From JAUVKT01 sp036350795 (GTDB lineage: Bacteria; Bacteroidota; Bacteroidia; Bacteroidales; VadinHA17), in assembly GCA_036350795.1 (NCBI GenBank), contig JAZBNV010000035.1:3259-67258 (forward strand): a stretch of DNA of 64,000 nucleotides, written 5' to 3'. Of this stretch, positions 26,857 to 35,835 are shown piece after piece (the first letter of the stretch is position 1; the number at the start of each line of letters is the position of its first letter). The position numbers and the translations under genes are program-made. Below the pieces are notes generated by a model. The model was given only the letters and a program-made list of their open reading frames with translations, was not told the DNA's origin and did no database searches.

Positions 26857-27501
26857 TTAAAAAGTTATTTTCACGCCCATTCCCATAACTGGTCCGTAAG
26901 CTGTTTGCAGGGGTGTTGGTTCAAGAGCGATATTCAGGTTTTCACTTACATCGTAATCGGACAGGTGAGCATCAACATTGGCATCGAGTATTGTTATTAA
27001 ATACCATACTGCCACACCAACATATGAAAGATCCCTGTATCTCCGGTAATAGTCAACCCCGTTTATCAGCTGGGTTTTTACCCAGTCTTCGGTAGATGCA
27101 TTAAACGAGGAAGAGCCAAGAGCCCTGTCGAATTCTTCAGGAGGAACCCCGAATTCCCTGAAGGTATAGCTGTTGGTTTCCGGGATATCATCTGTAAGAT
27201 CAATATAGGCTTCCAGGTACTTTACATGATTTGTTGAGTTAAAGTAAATGCTGTAGCCCACAGCTGCAAAGCCGGCATAAACAACAGGAATTTTCCATGC
27301 CTTACCATTATAAACCTGGCCCAGGCCGGGAAAGGCTGCAGCCATCATAGTGGCCTTTATGGGATCTTTTATTCTCATCCGCCGCTGCCTGTCCACCCCG
27401 AGAGTATCAGCCCTGAGGGTATCAGTCTGAGCAAGAACAGGGTTCCCGGTCAGAAGACCTGCCAGCAGAAATAACAATATAAATATTCTATTGAGTTTCA
27501 A
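26857..27501 (-). CDS. DUF5683 domain-containing protein
   Basis: The 214-residue protein has a signal peptide (about 1-24, ending VLAQ), then KATMMAAAFPGLGQVYNGKAWKIPVVYAGFAAVGYS with a probable membrane helix near 65-85, and a second hydrophobic segment near 160-175. It matches DUF5683, a Bacteroidetes family of unknown function nearly always found next to parAB and a LysM transglycosylase. A cell-envelope role is inferred from the neighbours. Confidence 0.85.
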   Translation of the reverse strand: MKLNRIFILLFLLAGLLTGNPVLAQTDTLRADTLGVDRQRRMRIKDPIKATMMAAAFPGLGQVYNGKAWKIPVVYAGFAAVGYSIYFNSTNHVKYLEAYIDLTDDIPETNSYTFREFGVPPEEFDRALGSSSFNASTEDWVKTQLINGVDYYRRYRDLSYVGVAVWYLITILDANVDAHLSDYDVSENLNIALEPTPLQTAYGPVMGMGVKITF

Positions 27502-27556
27502 TTATATCAAAGCCTTAAATATACCGTACAACAGTATCGGGGCAAAGATATATAAT

Positions 27557-28438
27557 TTAGGAGTTAAGTTTATCCAGAAGCCCCAAAATACGCTCCATAT
27601 CGTCAGAATCGTCGAAAGGAATAACGATCTTTCCTTTCCCTTTATTGTTTATTCTGAATACTACATCCGAAGAAAAAACTTTTGAAAGCTCCTCTGATAA
27701 TTCTTCATATTCCAGGTTCAGCTGTTTTTTCTTTGTGGCCTTGTTTGGATCCTTCAGTTTTTCTACCTGCATCTGTCGAACCAGCTCCTCGGTTTTTCTT
27801 ACAGACAGACCCTCTTCAACAAGCTGGTAATAGACCTTCATCTGCTGGTCGATATCCTCTATATTTATAAGTGTGCGGGCATGGCCCATTGTCAGCTGTT
27901 TATTCCTGATACCCAGCTGTATTTCGGCAGGCAATTTTAGCAGCCTGAGGTAATTGGTAACGGTTGATCTTTGCTTGCCGACCCTGTCGCTGAGCTGCTC
28001 CTGGGTTAGCTTACATTCTTCAATTAACCTCTGGTAAGAAATGGCAACCTCTATGGCATCAAGATCTTCACGCTGGATATTCTCAACAAGTGCAAGCTCG
28101 AGCATACCCTGGTCGTCGGCTGTTCTGATATAGGCAGGGACTTTATTCAGTCCGGCAATTTTACAGGCACGAAGTCTTCGTTCACCTGCAATAAGCTGGT
28201 ACTTCCCTTCACCTATTTCCCTCACCGTGAGAGGCTGTACTATGCCCAGCTGCCTGATGGAGTCGGCCAGTTCATTAAGCGCAGCTTCATCAAACCTGGT
28301 TCTTGGCTGAAAGGGATTGAATTCGATTGCTGATATCTCAATCTCCAGGTTTGCTTCAACCTTCTTCTCCAGCTTTTCCTTCTCAACACCATCGATCAGT
28401 GCTCCCAAACCTCTTCCCAGTGCCTGTTTTTTTGTCAT
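27557..28438 (-). CDS. parB: Chromosome-partitioning protein ParB
   Basis: The 293-residue protein has the ParB N-terminal CTPase/clamp domain with GRGLGALI and the box II GERRLRACKIAGLNKVPAYI (about 88-107), the central helix-turn-helix that binds parS (LTQEQLSDRVGKQRSTVTNYLRLLKLP, about 138-164), and a C-terminal dimerisation region. It loads at parS and drives origin segregation with ParA. No parS-like CACGTG palindrome is visible in this window, so the site may be elsewhere. The gene starts 24 nt after parA. Confidence 0.96.
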   Translation of the reverse strand: MTKKQALGRGLGALIDGVEKEKLEKKVEANLEIEISAIEFNPFQPRTRFDEAALNELADSIRQLGIVQPLTVREIGEGKYQLIAGERRLRACKIAGLNKVPAYIRTADDQGMLELALVENIQREDLDAIEVAISYQRLIEECKLTQEQLSDRVGKQRSTVTNYLRLLKLPAEIQLGIRNKQLTMGHARTLINIEDIDQQMKVYYQLVEEGLSVRKTEELVRQMQVEKLKDPNKATKKKQLNLEYEELSEELSKVFSSDVVFRINNKGKGKIVIPFDDSDDMERILGLLDKLNS

Positions 28439-28462
28439 AGTTAAGTATTTAATCAGCCTTCT

Positions 28463-29239
28463 CTATTTCCCGGCGTTTGAACGTTTATCAATTATTTCTT
28501 TTGCAAGGTTAAGATAATTAACAGCTCCACGGGATTCAGCATCGTAGAGTAATGCAGGCTGACCAAAGCTTGGAGCCTCGCTGAGCTTTATATTCCTCTG
28601 AATAATAGTCTCGAAAACCATTTGCTGAAAATGCTTTCTTACCTCGTCAACTACCTGGTTCGACAGACGCAGCCGGGAATCGTACATCGTGAGCAGAAAG
28701 CCCTCTATCTCCAGTTCCTTATTCAGATTTCCCTGTATTATCTTAATGGTATTAAGAAGCTTACCCAGGCCTTCAAGTGCAAAATACTCGCACTGAACAG
28801 GCACAATCACCGAATCCGAAGCAGTAAGTGCATTCACTGTCAGAAGCCCCAGTGAAGGAGAACAATCAACCAGCACATAGTCATAATTGTCTTTTACCTT
28901 CGCCAGCACATTCTTAAGAACACTTTCCCTTTTTTCCATATTCAGCATCTCAATCTCTGCACCCACCAGGTCAATATTGGAAGGGATAATATCAAGGTTC
29001 TCAATTTCGCAGTTTATAATTGTATCTGAGGGTTCCACTCCATCAATAAGGCAATCATATATTGTTTTATCAATCTTTCTTATATCAATACCCAGTCCTG
29101 ACCCTGCATTTGCCTGGGGATCAGAATCAACAACAAGAACCTTTTGTTCAAGTGCAGCAAGACTTGCCGCAAGGTTAATCGCCGTTGTTGTTTTCCCAAC
29201 TCCGCCTTTCTGATTGGCAAGTGAAATAATTCTTCCCAT
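28463..29239 (-). CDS. parA: Chromosome-partitioning ATPase ParA (Soj)
   Basis: The 258-residue ATPase has the deviant Walker A KGGVGKTTT (about 10-18, both Lys present), Walker A' DSDPQANAGSGLG (about 39-51) and Walker B VLVDCSPSLGLL. Lacking an N-terminal DNA-binding domain, it is the short chromosomal type. It is the first gene of parA-parB-DUF5683-mltD-SGNH/MBOAT. A -7-type TAAATTTG lies on its strand at 29286-29279. Confidence 0.96.
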   Translation of the reverse strand: MGRIISLANQKGGVGKTTTAINLAASLAALEQKVLVVDSDPQANAGSGLGIDIRKIDKTIYDCLIDGVEPSDTIINCEIENLDIIPSNIDLVGAEIEMLNMEKRESVLKNVLAKVKDNYDYVLVDCSPSLGLLTVNALTASDSVIVPVQCEYFALEGLGKLLNTIKIIQGNLNKELEIEGFLLTMYDSRLRLSNQVVDEVRKHFQQMVFETIIQRNIKLSEAPSFGQPALLYDAESRGAVNYLNLAKEIIDKRSNAGK

Positions 29240-29278
29240 CTATTATTTGTTTGTATATTTTTCCCAATTCAAGAGCTT

Positions 29279-29286
29279 CAAATTTA
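29279..29286 (-). promoter_or_regulatory. Candidate -7 box for parA
   Basis: The minus strand reads TAAATTTG, an exact TAnnTTTG match, 40 nt before the parA start. No clear -33 element is seen. Confidence 0.35.
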
Positions 29287-29446
29287 ATATTTATGCCAGT
29301 GATCATTCTTCGGTCCGGCTTGTAATTGTAAACATTTTCTTCGGGGTTTTCAACATCTTATTAACATGTTGTTCATATAATGTTGGCAGTCTATTTTTTC
29401 ATTTATTATAAAATATTAGCATCTTTGGGAACCCAATATCTTTTAA

Positions 29447-30400
29447 ATGGGAAAAAAATCTTCGATTGACCGTTGGCGGGTTATAATTAACCCGAACGCC
29501 GGTCGCAGGAAAGGTAAGCGAGACTGGTTGACAATATCTGAATTACTCAACAGGTATGAATTTGACTACGAGTCGGTTTTCACGACTGGCAAGCATCACG
29601 CAATTGAGCTGGTAAAGGAATCTATTGACAGGGGCTTCCGAAAGTTTATTATAGTGGGTGGCGACGGCACAATGAATGAAGCTGTTAACGGTGTATTTGT
29701 ACAGGATTCCTGTCCTGCCGAAGATATTACCCTTGGAATGATTACGGTAGGTACCGGCAACGACTGGGGCAGGATGTTTGGCATACCACTTGACTATGAG
29801 GGAGCAATCAGGGTAATAAAATCAGATCATTCAATCAGGCAGGATGTGGGTATTGTATATTTCGAAACCAAACAGGGAAGAGATCACCGCTATTTTATAA
29901 ATATAGCAGGCCTGGGCTTCGATGCAATAGTGGTTAAAAATTCAAACAGGCAGAAAGAGAAGGGACGGTCTGGCAAATCTGTTTATTACTGGACTCTTCT
30001 TAAGAGCCTGTTCCTGTATAAATCGACACACACAAGGGTAGTAATTGATGGTAAGGTAACGAGTAACGACACTTTCTCGATAAGTCTTGGGATTGGAAGG
30101 TACTCGGGAGGAGGCATGAGACAGACCCCTGATGCAATGGTAGATGACGGATTGTTTGATATTACAATTATCAAGAGAATGAGAAAGGGCGAGATTATCA
30201 GAAGCCTTAAGAAGTTATACGACGGGACCATACTTGATCATCCCAAAATAGAATTTTTTACAGGAAAGGATATTGAGATATATTCCGAGCCACTTATTCA
30301 CCTTGAAGCAGATGGCGAGTCGCTGGGACATTCGCCTATCGAACTCAAAATTATTCCGGGCGGACTAAACGTTGTTTGCAACCATTGTCGTCCTACCTGA
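29447..30400 (+). CDS. Diacylglycerol/lipid kinase-family protein
   Basis: The 317-residue protein has the DAGK catalytic domain: INPNAGRRKG (about 13-22), FIIVGGDGTMNEAVNG (GGDGT nucleotide loop, about 64-79) and LGMITVGTGNDWGR (about 95-108), followed by the YegS-type beta-sandwich. Family members phosphorylate diacylglycerol, sphingoid bases or similar lipids. With cdsA, pssA and psd nearby it may recycle diacylglycerol into phosphatidate. Its last 8 nt overlap the convergent cyclotransferase gene. Confidence 0.9.
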   Translation: MGKKSSIDRWRVIINPNAGRRKGKRDWLTISELLNRYEFDYESVFTTGKHHAIELVKESIDRGFRKFIIVGGDGTMNEAVNGVFVQDSCPAEDITLGMITVGTGNDWGRMFGIPLDYEGAIRVIKSDHSIRQDVGIVYFETKQGRDHRYFINIAGLGFDAIVVKNSNRQKEKGRSGKSVYYWTLLKSLFLYKSTHTRVVIDGKVTSNDTFSISLGIGRYSGGGMRQTPDAMVDDGLFDITIIKRMRKGEIIRSLKKLYDGTILDHPKIEFFTGKDIEIYSEPLIHLEADGESLGHSPIELKIIPGGLNVVCNHCRPT

Positions 30401-31514
30401 CCTTAATCTCAAATAATTTAGGCCAGTTTTTACCGGTAACATAGAGCCTGCTATTCACACTGTCCCAGGCAATGCCGTTCAGTACCTCCTCCTGTGCCAG
30501 TCCTTCTGCCTCATCGCCCATGATACCTGCAAGGTTAATGTAGGCAAGCACTTTACCACTGTCAGGATCTATCCTGGCTATCAGATCTGACATATAAATA
30601 TTTGCCCAGAGCTCGCCGTTTATATATTCGAGTTCGTTGAGCTGGTAGACAGCCTTTTTATCGTCGTAAACATCTACTGAACCAGTAACAGTAAAATACT
30701 CAGGCTCAAGAAAATATATCTTATTTGTGCCATCACTCATAAAGATTCTGCTGCCATCGGTAGCCAGGCCCCATCCCTGTGTGTCGTAATGGATTCTTTT
30801 AATCTCGCTGAAGGTTTCCAGGTCGTAAACAAAACCGGTATTATGTTCCCAGGTAAGCTGGTAAAGACGCTTATTCAATAAAACCAGTCCCTCTCCGAAG
30901 AACTTATTATCAAGCTTATGCTGTCTTAACACACTACCCGTAACAGGATCAACCTCTCTCAGGCTTGATTTGCCTGCCGGGCCTGTTGATTCATAAAATA
31001 AGCCATTGTGATAAAGCAGACCCTGGGTATATGCCCCCCGGTCGTGAGGATATTCATTAACAACTGAATAAGAATGTACAGGTGGTATAATATCTGAAAA
31101 AAGCCGGATAAAGCATGCCACCGTATGAGGTCTTTTCCCGTTTAAGTAGGCGATTGCTTTAACAGGCACCTTTCCCAATCTTGATGAAGCAGTTTCGATT
31201 GTCGATTTATAGGGCTGCCCGCTAAGAGTATAGAGATAAGATCCATCCAGGTAAACCCTCACAGAATCAGGAAGCTGATCGCCGAGTAATGATATCTCAA
31301 GATCAATAAGATCGCCCGAAGCAAAGCTCTGGTTATCTTTTGGTGAGTCTATTTCGATCAGTTTAACTGCCGGCAGCTTCGGGGAGTCTGAATCTTTATC
31401 TCCCTGGGCCTGTACTGTTGAAGTATTTCCCCCGCATGAATAAGCCAGCACTGCCAGGAAACAAATACCTGCAGACACAAATATTCTTATGGCCGATCTG
31501 TTATTAAATATCAT
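30393..31514 (-). CDS. Glutaminyl-peptide cyclotransferase (glutamine cyclotransferase fold), lipoprotein
   Basis: The 373-residue protein has a lipobox (LAYSCGG, Cys about 27) and an Ig-like segment before a five-bladed beta-propeller of the plant/bacterial glutamine cyclotransferase family (YTQGLLYHNGLFYESTGPAGKSSLR near 155-180, and the closing WPKLFEI). The enzyme forms N-terminal pyroglutamate on exported proteins. In Bacteroidetes export, many proteins have a Gln just after the signal peptidase site, so a periplasmic cyclase is useful. It overlaps the upstream HAD-like gene by 11 nt. Confidence 0.87.
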   Translation of the reverse strand: MIFNNRSAIRIFVSAGICFLAVLAYSCGGNTSTVQAQGDKDSDSPKLPAVKLIEIDSPKDNQSFASGDLIDLEISLLGDQLPDSVRVYLDGSYLYTLSGQPYKSTIETASSRLGKVPVKAIAYLNGKRPHTVACFIRLFSDIIPPVHSYSVVNEYPHDRGAYTQGLLYHNGLFYESTGPAGKSSLREVDPVTGSVLRQHKLDNKFFGEGLVLLNKRLYQLTWEHNTGFVYDLETFSEIKRIHYDTQGWGLATDGSRIFMSDGTNKIYFLEPEYFTVTGSVDVYDDKKAVYQLNELEYINGELWANIYMSDLIARIDPDSGKVLAYINLAGIMGDEAEGLAQEEVLNGIAWDSVNSRLYVTGKNWPKLFEIKVR

Positions 31515-31947
31515 CTTTCCTTGATTTAAATATTTTTTTCAGAAAAGAAGCTCTCCTGTTCAGCAACTTTTCTGCTTCCTTTTCCCTGAGGTCGTACAGG
31601 CTCAGTTCCTGCCATATGCTACTCCAGCCCGGGAATCCTCCGACGTTTTTATCATCGATAAAAACATCGGCATTAATTTTCCGGCTTAGAGTATCATCGT
31701 ATATTTCCTCGGGATAGTTTTTATTGACAGCATAAAACTCTATGCCTTTTTTTGCGCAGTACTCAACAGCATCATCAAGCTCCTGGCCTGCCCTGAAGGT
31801 CCAGAGTATAAGCAGGGCACCGTGCTTCTGCAACTCTTTCAGCGTTTCAAAGGCAAACAACATATCCTTGCCAATCTTTGGATATTGATGTTCCACTATT
31901 GTCCCGTCAAAATCGACGGCAATCTTAAGATTCCTCAGGTGTTCCAT
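31504..31947 (-). CDS. HAD-like hydrolase of the BT0820 type
   Basis: The 147-residue protein starts with AVDFDGTIVEHQYP, the DxDGT nucleophile motif (about 11-16), has LILWTFRAG (motif II with Thr) and INADVFIDDKNVGG (motif IV Asp pair). It resembles the small Bacteroides protein BT_0820. The substrate is unknown. It is the promoter-proximal partner of the cyclotransferase gene. Confidence 0.82.
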   Translation of the reverse strand: MEHLRNLKIAVDFDGTIVEHQYPKIGKDMLFAFETLKELQKHGALLILWTFRAGQELDDAVEYCAKKGIEFYAVNKNYPEEIYDDTLSRKINADVFIDDKNVGGFPGWSSIWQELSLYDLREKEAEKLLNRRASFLKKIFKSRKDDI

Positions 31948-31980
31948 TCCTCTCTTCTAATAAATGTAAAAATAAGCAAA

Positions 31981-32012
31981 TTGGATGATTCATGAAATTT
32001 ATCTTAATTTTA
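31981..32012 (+). promoter_or_regulatory. Candidate promoter for pssA
   Basis: TTG (31981-31983), 21 nt, then TAATTTTA (32005-32012, one mismatch to TAnnTTTG). It would give a start near 32020, supporting translation from the ATG at 32040 rather than 31992. Confidence 0.35.
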
Positions 32013-32039
32013 CCGGGTTCCTTTTCTAATACCGGCCGG

Positions 32040-32738
32040 ATGAAAAAATATATTCCAAATCTTATAACGCTTCTTAACCTTGCCTCCGGTTTTATAGCTA
32101 TAATTCTCTTTACCAGGGGTGAAGTAGTTTTATCTGCCTGGGTTCTGGTACTTGCACTGCTATTTGATTATCTCGACGGCCTGGCTGCAAGATTACTGAA
32201 TGCACGGAGTGAATTAGGAGTTCAGCTCGACAGCCTTGCTGATGTTGTTAGTTTTGGCGTTGCTCCCGGACTTTTAATGTACTATATGTTGCAGCAAGCC
32301 TCCGGAGCCGAGTCTGTAAAAGAATATCTCCAGTACTTACCTGTACTGATACCTGTGCTCTCGGGCCTGCGCCTGGGAATCTTTAATATCGACAAGAGCC
32401 AGAAAGAATCTTTCAGGGGACTGCCTACCCCGGCCAATGCCATATTTATTATCGGGCTTATAATTGCGGCAGAGTACTCTGATAGTGCCCTGATAAAGAT
32501 GATGTACAGTTCGAGGTGGGTACTCGCATTCTTTACACTTTGCTTTTCAATCCTGATGGTAACGCGGATTCCAATGTTTTCATTCAAGATTAAACATTTT
32601 CGCTTTAAGGGAAATGAATTAAGGATTATTTTTATTGTTCTTGCTGCTGTGCTGGCCCTGGGTACAGGTGCTGCATCCGTACCTTTAATCATCATCCTCT
32701 ACATAGCCGTTGCCATTGCCCATGGCTATATCAGATAA
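32040..32738 (+). CDS. pssA: CDP-diacylglycerol--serine O-phosphatidyltransferase
   Basis: This 232-residue membrane enzyme makes phosphatidylserine from CDP-diacylglycerol and serine. The CDP-alcohol phosphotransferase signature D-G-x2-A-R-x8-G-x3-D-x3-D is present as DYLDGLAARLLNARSELGVQ followed by LDSLADVVSFG (about 44-72). The start MKKYIPNLITLLNLASG at 32040 matches family N-termini; an upstream in-frame ATG at 31992 would add 16 hydrophobic residues. cdsA and psd nearby supply the preceding and following steps toward phosphatidylethanolamine. It converges and overlaps with the DAHP synthase gene by 54 nt. Confidence 0.93.
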   Translation: MKKYIPNLITLLNLASGFIAIILFTRGEVVLSAWVLVLALLFDYLDGLAARLLNARSELGVQLDSLADVVSFGVAPGLLMYYMLQQASGAESVKEYLQYLPVLIPVLSGLRLGIFNIDKSQKESFRGLPTPANAIFIIGLIIAAEYSDSALIKMMYSSRWVLAFFTLCFSILMVTRIPMFSFKIKHFRFKGNELRIIFIVLAAVLALGTGAASVPLIIILYIAVAIAHGYIR

Positions 32739-33836
32739 GCCATTTCCTGATCGTTTTTTATCAAGCATGATCCTGGTCTGAATCCTTATTGACTCCTGGT
32801 GAAGCTGCTTGAGTATCTGCTCTGTAAACCTTACACTCAGGCCCAGGCTTTTTGCATGTTCTGTCCTGGTTTTAAGTATTTCGAGCCATCTTTCCATCTG
32901 AAGCACCGACACATTATTAATGTACTTATAGTCAGCAATCTGCTCAATTATACTGAGGCGCTGTGAAAGCAGCTCTATAAACTGGTGATCGATTGAGTCA
33001 ACCTGGGAACGGAGTGTTTCCAGTTCATCAATAATTAACTGGTTGTCAAAGCCGGGTTTCCTGATTATAAGCCTGGTGAAAAGATCCTTAAACTGCAGGG
33101 GCGTAAGCTGCTGGTTGCAATCGCTCAGTGCGCCCGGGGGATCAGGATGCACCTCGATCATTAATCCGTCCATATTAAGATCCATTGCTTTCTGGGACAC
33201 TTCATATATCATAGAGGCATCGCCGGTAATATGACTCGGATCGCAGAGTACCGGTATATTGGAAATCCGCCTTTTCAGTTCAACAGGTATTTCCCATTTT
33301 GGCATATTCCGGTACCTGGTTCTCTCGAAAGGAGAAAAACCCCTGTGTATTGCAGCAATCTTTGTTATGCCAACCCTCGAAAGCCTTTCAATTGCACCCA
33401 TCCACAGGTCAATATCGGGATTCAGGGGGTTCTTGACAAGAACAGGTATATCGGTGCCTTTCAGTGCTTCAGCTATTTCCTCAACAGAAAAAGGATTTGA
33501 TACCGAACGGGCACCTATCCATATAATATCCACACCTGCATCAATACATGCCTTTACATGCAAGGCAGAGGCTGCCTCAACAGTTATGCGGTAAGCATAT
33601 TCCTCCTTCACCCTTCTCAGCCATCGCAGTCCTTTTTCACCAACCCCACTGAAACTACCAGGCCGGGTTCGTGGTTTCCATATTCCGGCCCTGAATATAT
33701 CAGGCTTATTCTCACCCAGCATTCCCTCGGCAGTTTTCATTACCTGGTCTTCCGTTTCTGCACTGCACGGCCCCGCAATTACCAACGGACTGCCACAGGA
33801 TTTATCAAACCAGCTATTAATGGGTACTATATCCAT
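32685..33836 (-). CDS. aroA: Bifunctional DAHP synthase / chorismate mutase
   Basis: Residues about 1-260 form a KDO8PS-like (type I beta) DAHP synthase: VIAGPCSAETEDQV, RAGIWKPRTRPGSFSGVGEKGL, VCDPSHITGDASMIYEVSQ and GLMIEVHPDPPGALSD. Residues about 265-365 form a type II (AroQ) chorismate mutase helix bundle (LETLRSQVDSIDHQFIELLSQRLSIIEQIADYK). The enzyme condenses PEP and erythrose-4-phosphate and can rearrange chorismate to prephenate; in such fusions the mutase also serves as a prephenate-sensitive allosteric module. The fusion is normal for Bacteroidetes. The C-terminal tail (GNGNGYVEDDD) reads over the end of pssA on the other strand. Confidence 0.92.
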   Translation of the reverse strand: MDIVPINSWFDKSCGSPLVIAGPCSAETEDQVMKTAEGMLGENKPDIFRAGIWKPRTRPGSFSGVGEKGLRWLRRVKEEYAYRITVEAASALHVKACIDAGVDIIWIGARSVSNPFSVEEIAEALKGTDIPVLVKNPLNPDIDLWMGAIERLSRVGITKIAAIHRGFSPFERTRYRNMPKWEIPVELKRRISNIPVLCDPSHITGDASMIYEVSQKAMDLNMDGLMIEVHPDPPGALSDCNQQLTPLQFKDLFTRLIIRKPGFDNQLIIDELETLRSQVDSIDHQFIELLSQRLSIIEQIADYKYINNVSVLQMERWLEILKTRTEHAKSLGLSVRFTEQILKQLHQESIRIQTRIMLDKKRSGNGLSDIAMGNGNGYVEDDD

Positions 33837-33998
33837 TTAAGATCTGTTATTGTGAAAATACCATGACCCCTTCTCTTGCTTAAATAAGCCTGTAAATATA
33901 GTGATTAATCAGGAAAGCAAAGGAAAAATATACCCTGGCACTGTGATGCACAAAGATGTAAGTATTAATGACAATTTGTTGCAGATCAAATCACAATG

Positions 33999-34045
33999 TG
34001 TCATTATGTCATGCTATATTAAGATATATATGTCATTATGTCATG
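33999..34045 (+). promoter_or_regulatory. Duplicated activator-like site TGTCATTATGTCATG upstream of hsp20
   Basis: A perfect 15-nt direct repeat occurs at 33999-34013 and 34031-34045 (32-nt period). Each copy contains two TGTCAT half-sites, and a further ATGACA lies at 33968-33973. The distal copy ends 10 nt before a sigma54-like -24 element. The surrounding 33837-34123 spacer has no convincing gene. Confidence 0.5.
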
Positions 34046-34055
34046 TATTTATAAG

Positions 34056-34070
34056 CGGTACAGATATTGA
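34056..34070 (+). promoter_or_regulatory. Sigma54-like promoter for hsp20 (imperfect)
   Basis: CGGTAC-AGATA-TTGA keeps the GG and TTG positions with the ten-base spacing of RpoN promoters, but has CGG for TGG and GA for GC. Predicted start is near 34082, 42 nt before the ATG. Confidence 0.4.
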
Positions 34071-34123
34071 TTATATGCATTCAGAATTTAGTATAATAAC
34101 TTTAAAATTTGGAGGACAAAAAA

Positions 34124-34543
34124 ATGATACCAGTAATTAGAAAAAGAAGCTACAGCCCATCTCTTTATCCGAACTTTTTTGATAATGATTTCGACTCATT
34201 CTTCGGCAACAGGAAGTTTACTCCTGCTGTTAATGTAAAAGAGGATGAAAAGAAGTATGAGATTGAGATGGCACTTCCGGGAATGGATAAGGAAGACATC
34301 AAGATTGAGCTTGAGAAAGATATTCTTATGATCTCGTCGGAACACAAAAACGAAAAAAAGGAGAACTATGATTCTTACAGCAGGAGAGAATTCGGCTACC
34401 AGACTTTCTGCAGGAATTTTACAATTCCCGAGAATGCTGAAAGCGAAAAGATAGCTGCCAGTTTTAAGAATGGCATCCTGGTTATTGAGATTCCGAAATC
34501 AAAAGAGGAAGTAAAGCTGAACAGGGTGATTAAGATCTCGTAG
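34124..34543 (+). CDS. Hsp20/alpha-crystallin small heat-shock protein
   Basis: The 139-residue protein has a short N-arm (about 1-30) and the alpha-crystallin domain (about 33-125) with FKNGILVIEIPKSK (the GxLxxxxPK signature) near the end. It is an ATP-independent holdase for unfolding proteins. The ATG at 34124 follows a GGAGG 8 nt upstream, an unusually good ribosome-binding site for this phylum, which often shows none. It is monocistronic and ends before a bidirectional terminator. Confidence 0.95.
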   Translation: MIPVIRKRSYSPSLYPNFFDNDFDSFFGNRKFTPAVNVKEDEKKYEIEMALPGMDKEDIKIELEKDILMISSEHKNEKKENYDSYSRREFGYQTFCRNFTIPENAESEKIAASFKNGILVIEIPKSKEEVKLNRVIKIS

Positions 34544-34574
34544 ATTTAGGATCTAAGATTTAAGATTAATAGAG

Positions 34575-34601
34575 TAAAGGCGACATTCCCTGTCGCCTTT
34601 A
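34575..34601. terminator. Bidirectional terminator between hsp20 and fprA
   Basis: An 11-bp perfect stem TAAAGGCGACA (34575-34585) and TGTCGCCTTTA (34591-34601) with a TTCCC loop is T-rich on both outgoing sides, so it can serve hsp20 and the convergent operon. fprA ends at 34603. Confidence 0.8.
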
Positions 34602-34602
34602 T

Positions 34603-35823
34603 TTATTCGCAGTTTGCCAGTTGACGGGCGAAATTACTGCCAAAGGCAACCAGTTCAATTCTCTTTTCCTCGTCGGGAGAGAATTTAAATTTTCCAAGAT
34701 CGTCCATCACCTTAAGTTTCAGGTTACGAAGATTATCGGCTATAATGCCTGCAGCTTCGCCGCTCCAGCCATATGATCCGAAGGCAGCCGCATGTTTGTT
34801 TTTGTCCCTGAGCGGATTAATTACAGAGAACAACCTGTAAACCGGAAGCAGGGTATTCTGGTTAATGGTAGGTGATCCGACCAGTATACCATCTGCCTTC
34901 ACAACCTCGGATTCGAGTTCCCCAAGGTCGATATTTTCTATATCGAGCAGGCTAACTTTTGTATCGCTTACTCCTTCGAGCCCGATTTTGATTATTTCGG
35001 CCATCTCTTTTGTATATCCATATGCCGAGACATAGGTAATAAGGACTTTCTTTACCTTATCCACCTTAGTAATATCAAGGTATTCGCGGGCGTACTTCTC
35101 CGACAATTCTACTTTCTCTTTCCAGCCTGAGCGAAGGATAGGTCCGTGACCCGGGCAGACAACATCAATATCAAGGCTTTGTATCTTTTCAATAGCCTTT
35201 AGCATAAACCTGCTGAAGGGCTTTAAGATTACATCAAAATAATACTTAAAGGCATCAGAGTAGTCAGCCACCTTATCGTCGAACATTTCCTCATCGCAAT
35301 AGTGAGCGCCGAACGAGTCGCAGGTAAAAAGTATCCTGTCTTCCTCCAGGTAGGTATATATTGAATCGGGCCAGTGCAGGTTTGGAGCCGATATAAAGCG
35401 AAGCGTTTTATTTCCAAGATCTAATGTTTCGCCATCCTTAACTGCGATTGACCTGAAAGGGATATTGATCATATCGCTCAGGTACCTGATAGCATTTCCA
35501 CTCCCCACAACAGTTGCTTCGGGAGCAAGATCAAGTAAATCCTTAAGGGCTCCTGAATGGTCGGGCTCGGTATGATTAAGTATAATATATTCTATCTCAG
35601 ATGGATTACAGACTGATTTTATCTTATTTATATAGGTTTCGGAAAATTTAGCCTTTGCTGTCTCTATTATTGCCTTCTTATCAGCATTAATAAAGTAGGA
35701 GTTGTAGGTAGTGCCAAACTCTGTTTCCATTACTATATCAAAAGTAACAATCTCGTAGTCCAGGATACCTATCCACTTAACATCATCTGTTATACCAAGA
35801 ACCCGGTTATCTGTTTTATTCAT
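34603..35823 (-). CDS. fprA: FprA-type flavodiiron protein (A-type flavoprotein)
   Basis: Residues about 1-255 are the metallo-beta-lactamase-like diiron domain with the ligand set HTEPDHSG (H-x-E-x-D-H) near 85-92 and a later Asp and His; residues about 256-400 are a flavodoxin domain with the FMN phosphate loop SAYGYTKEMAE. Such enzymes reduce oxygen to water or NO to N2O, protecting anaerobes. It follows psd by 12 nt and closes the rsfS-ftsH-cdsA-psd operon, an unusual place for it. Confidence 0.92.
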   Translation of the reverse strand: MNKTDNRVLGITDDVKWIGILDYEIVTFDIVMETEFGTTYNSYFINADKKAIIETAKAKFSETYINKIKSVCNPSEIEYIILNHTEPDHSGALKDLLDLAPEATVVGSGNAIRYLSDMINIPFRSIAVKDGETLDLGNKTLRFISAPNLHWPDSIYTYLEEDRILFTCDSFGAHYCDEEMFDDKVADYSDAFKYYFDVILKPFSRFMLKAIEKIQSLDIDVVCPGHGPILRSGWKEKVELSEKYAREYLDITKVDKVKKVLITYVSAYGYTKEMAEIIKIGLEGVSDTKVSLLDIENIDLGELESEVVKADGILVGSPTINQNTLLPVYRLFSVINPLRDKNKHAAAFGSYGWSGEAAGIIADNLRNLKLKVMDDLGKFKFSPDEEKRIELVAFGSNFARQLANCE

Positions 35824-35835
35824 AGCTTGTATTGA

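Noticed and set aside
29381..29400. TGGCAG near 29383 as a sigma54 promoter for the lipid kinase
   Set aside because: The -12 region reads TTTT instead of TTGC at the required spacing.
27541..29446. parS sites near parAB
   Set aside because: No canonical CACGTG-centred palindrome was found here; sites may be elsewhere or diverged.
33901..34140. 79-codon frame upstream of hsp20
   Set aside because: It spans the duplicated TGTCAT regulatory repeats and promoter and overlaps hsp20; composition is not coding-like.
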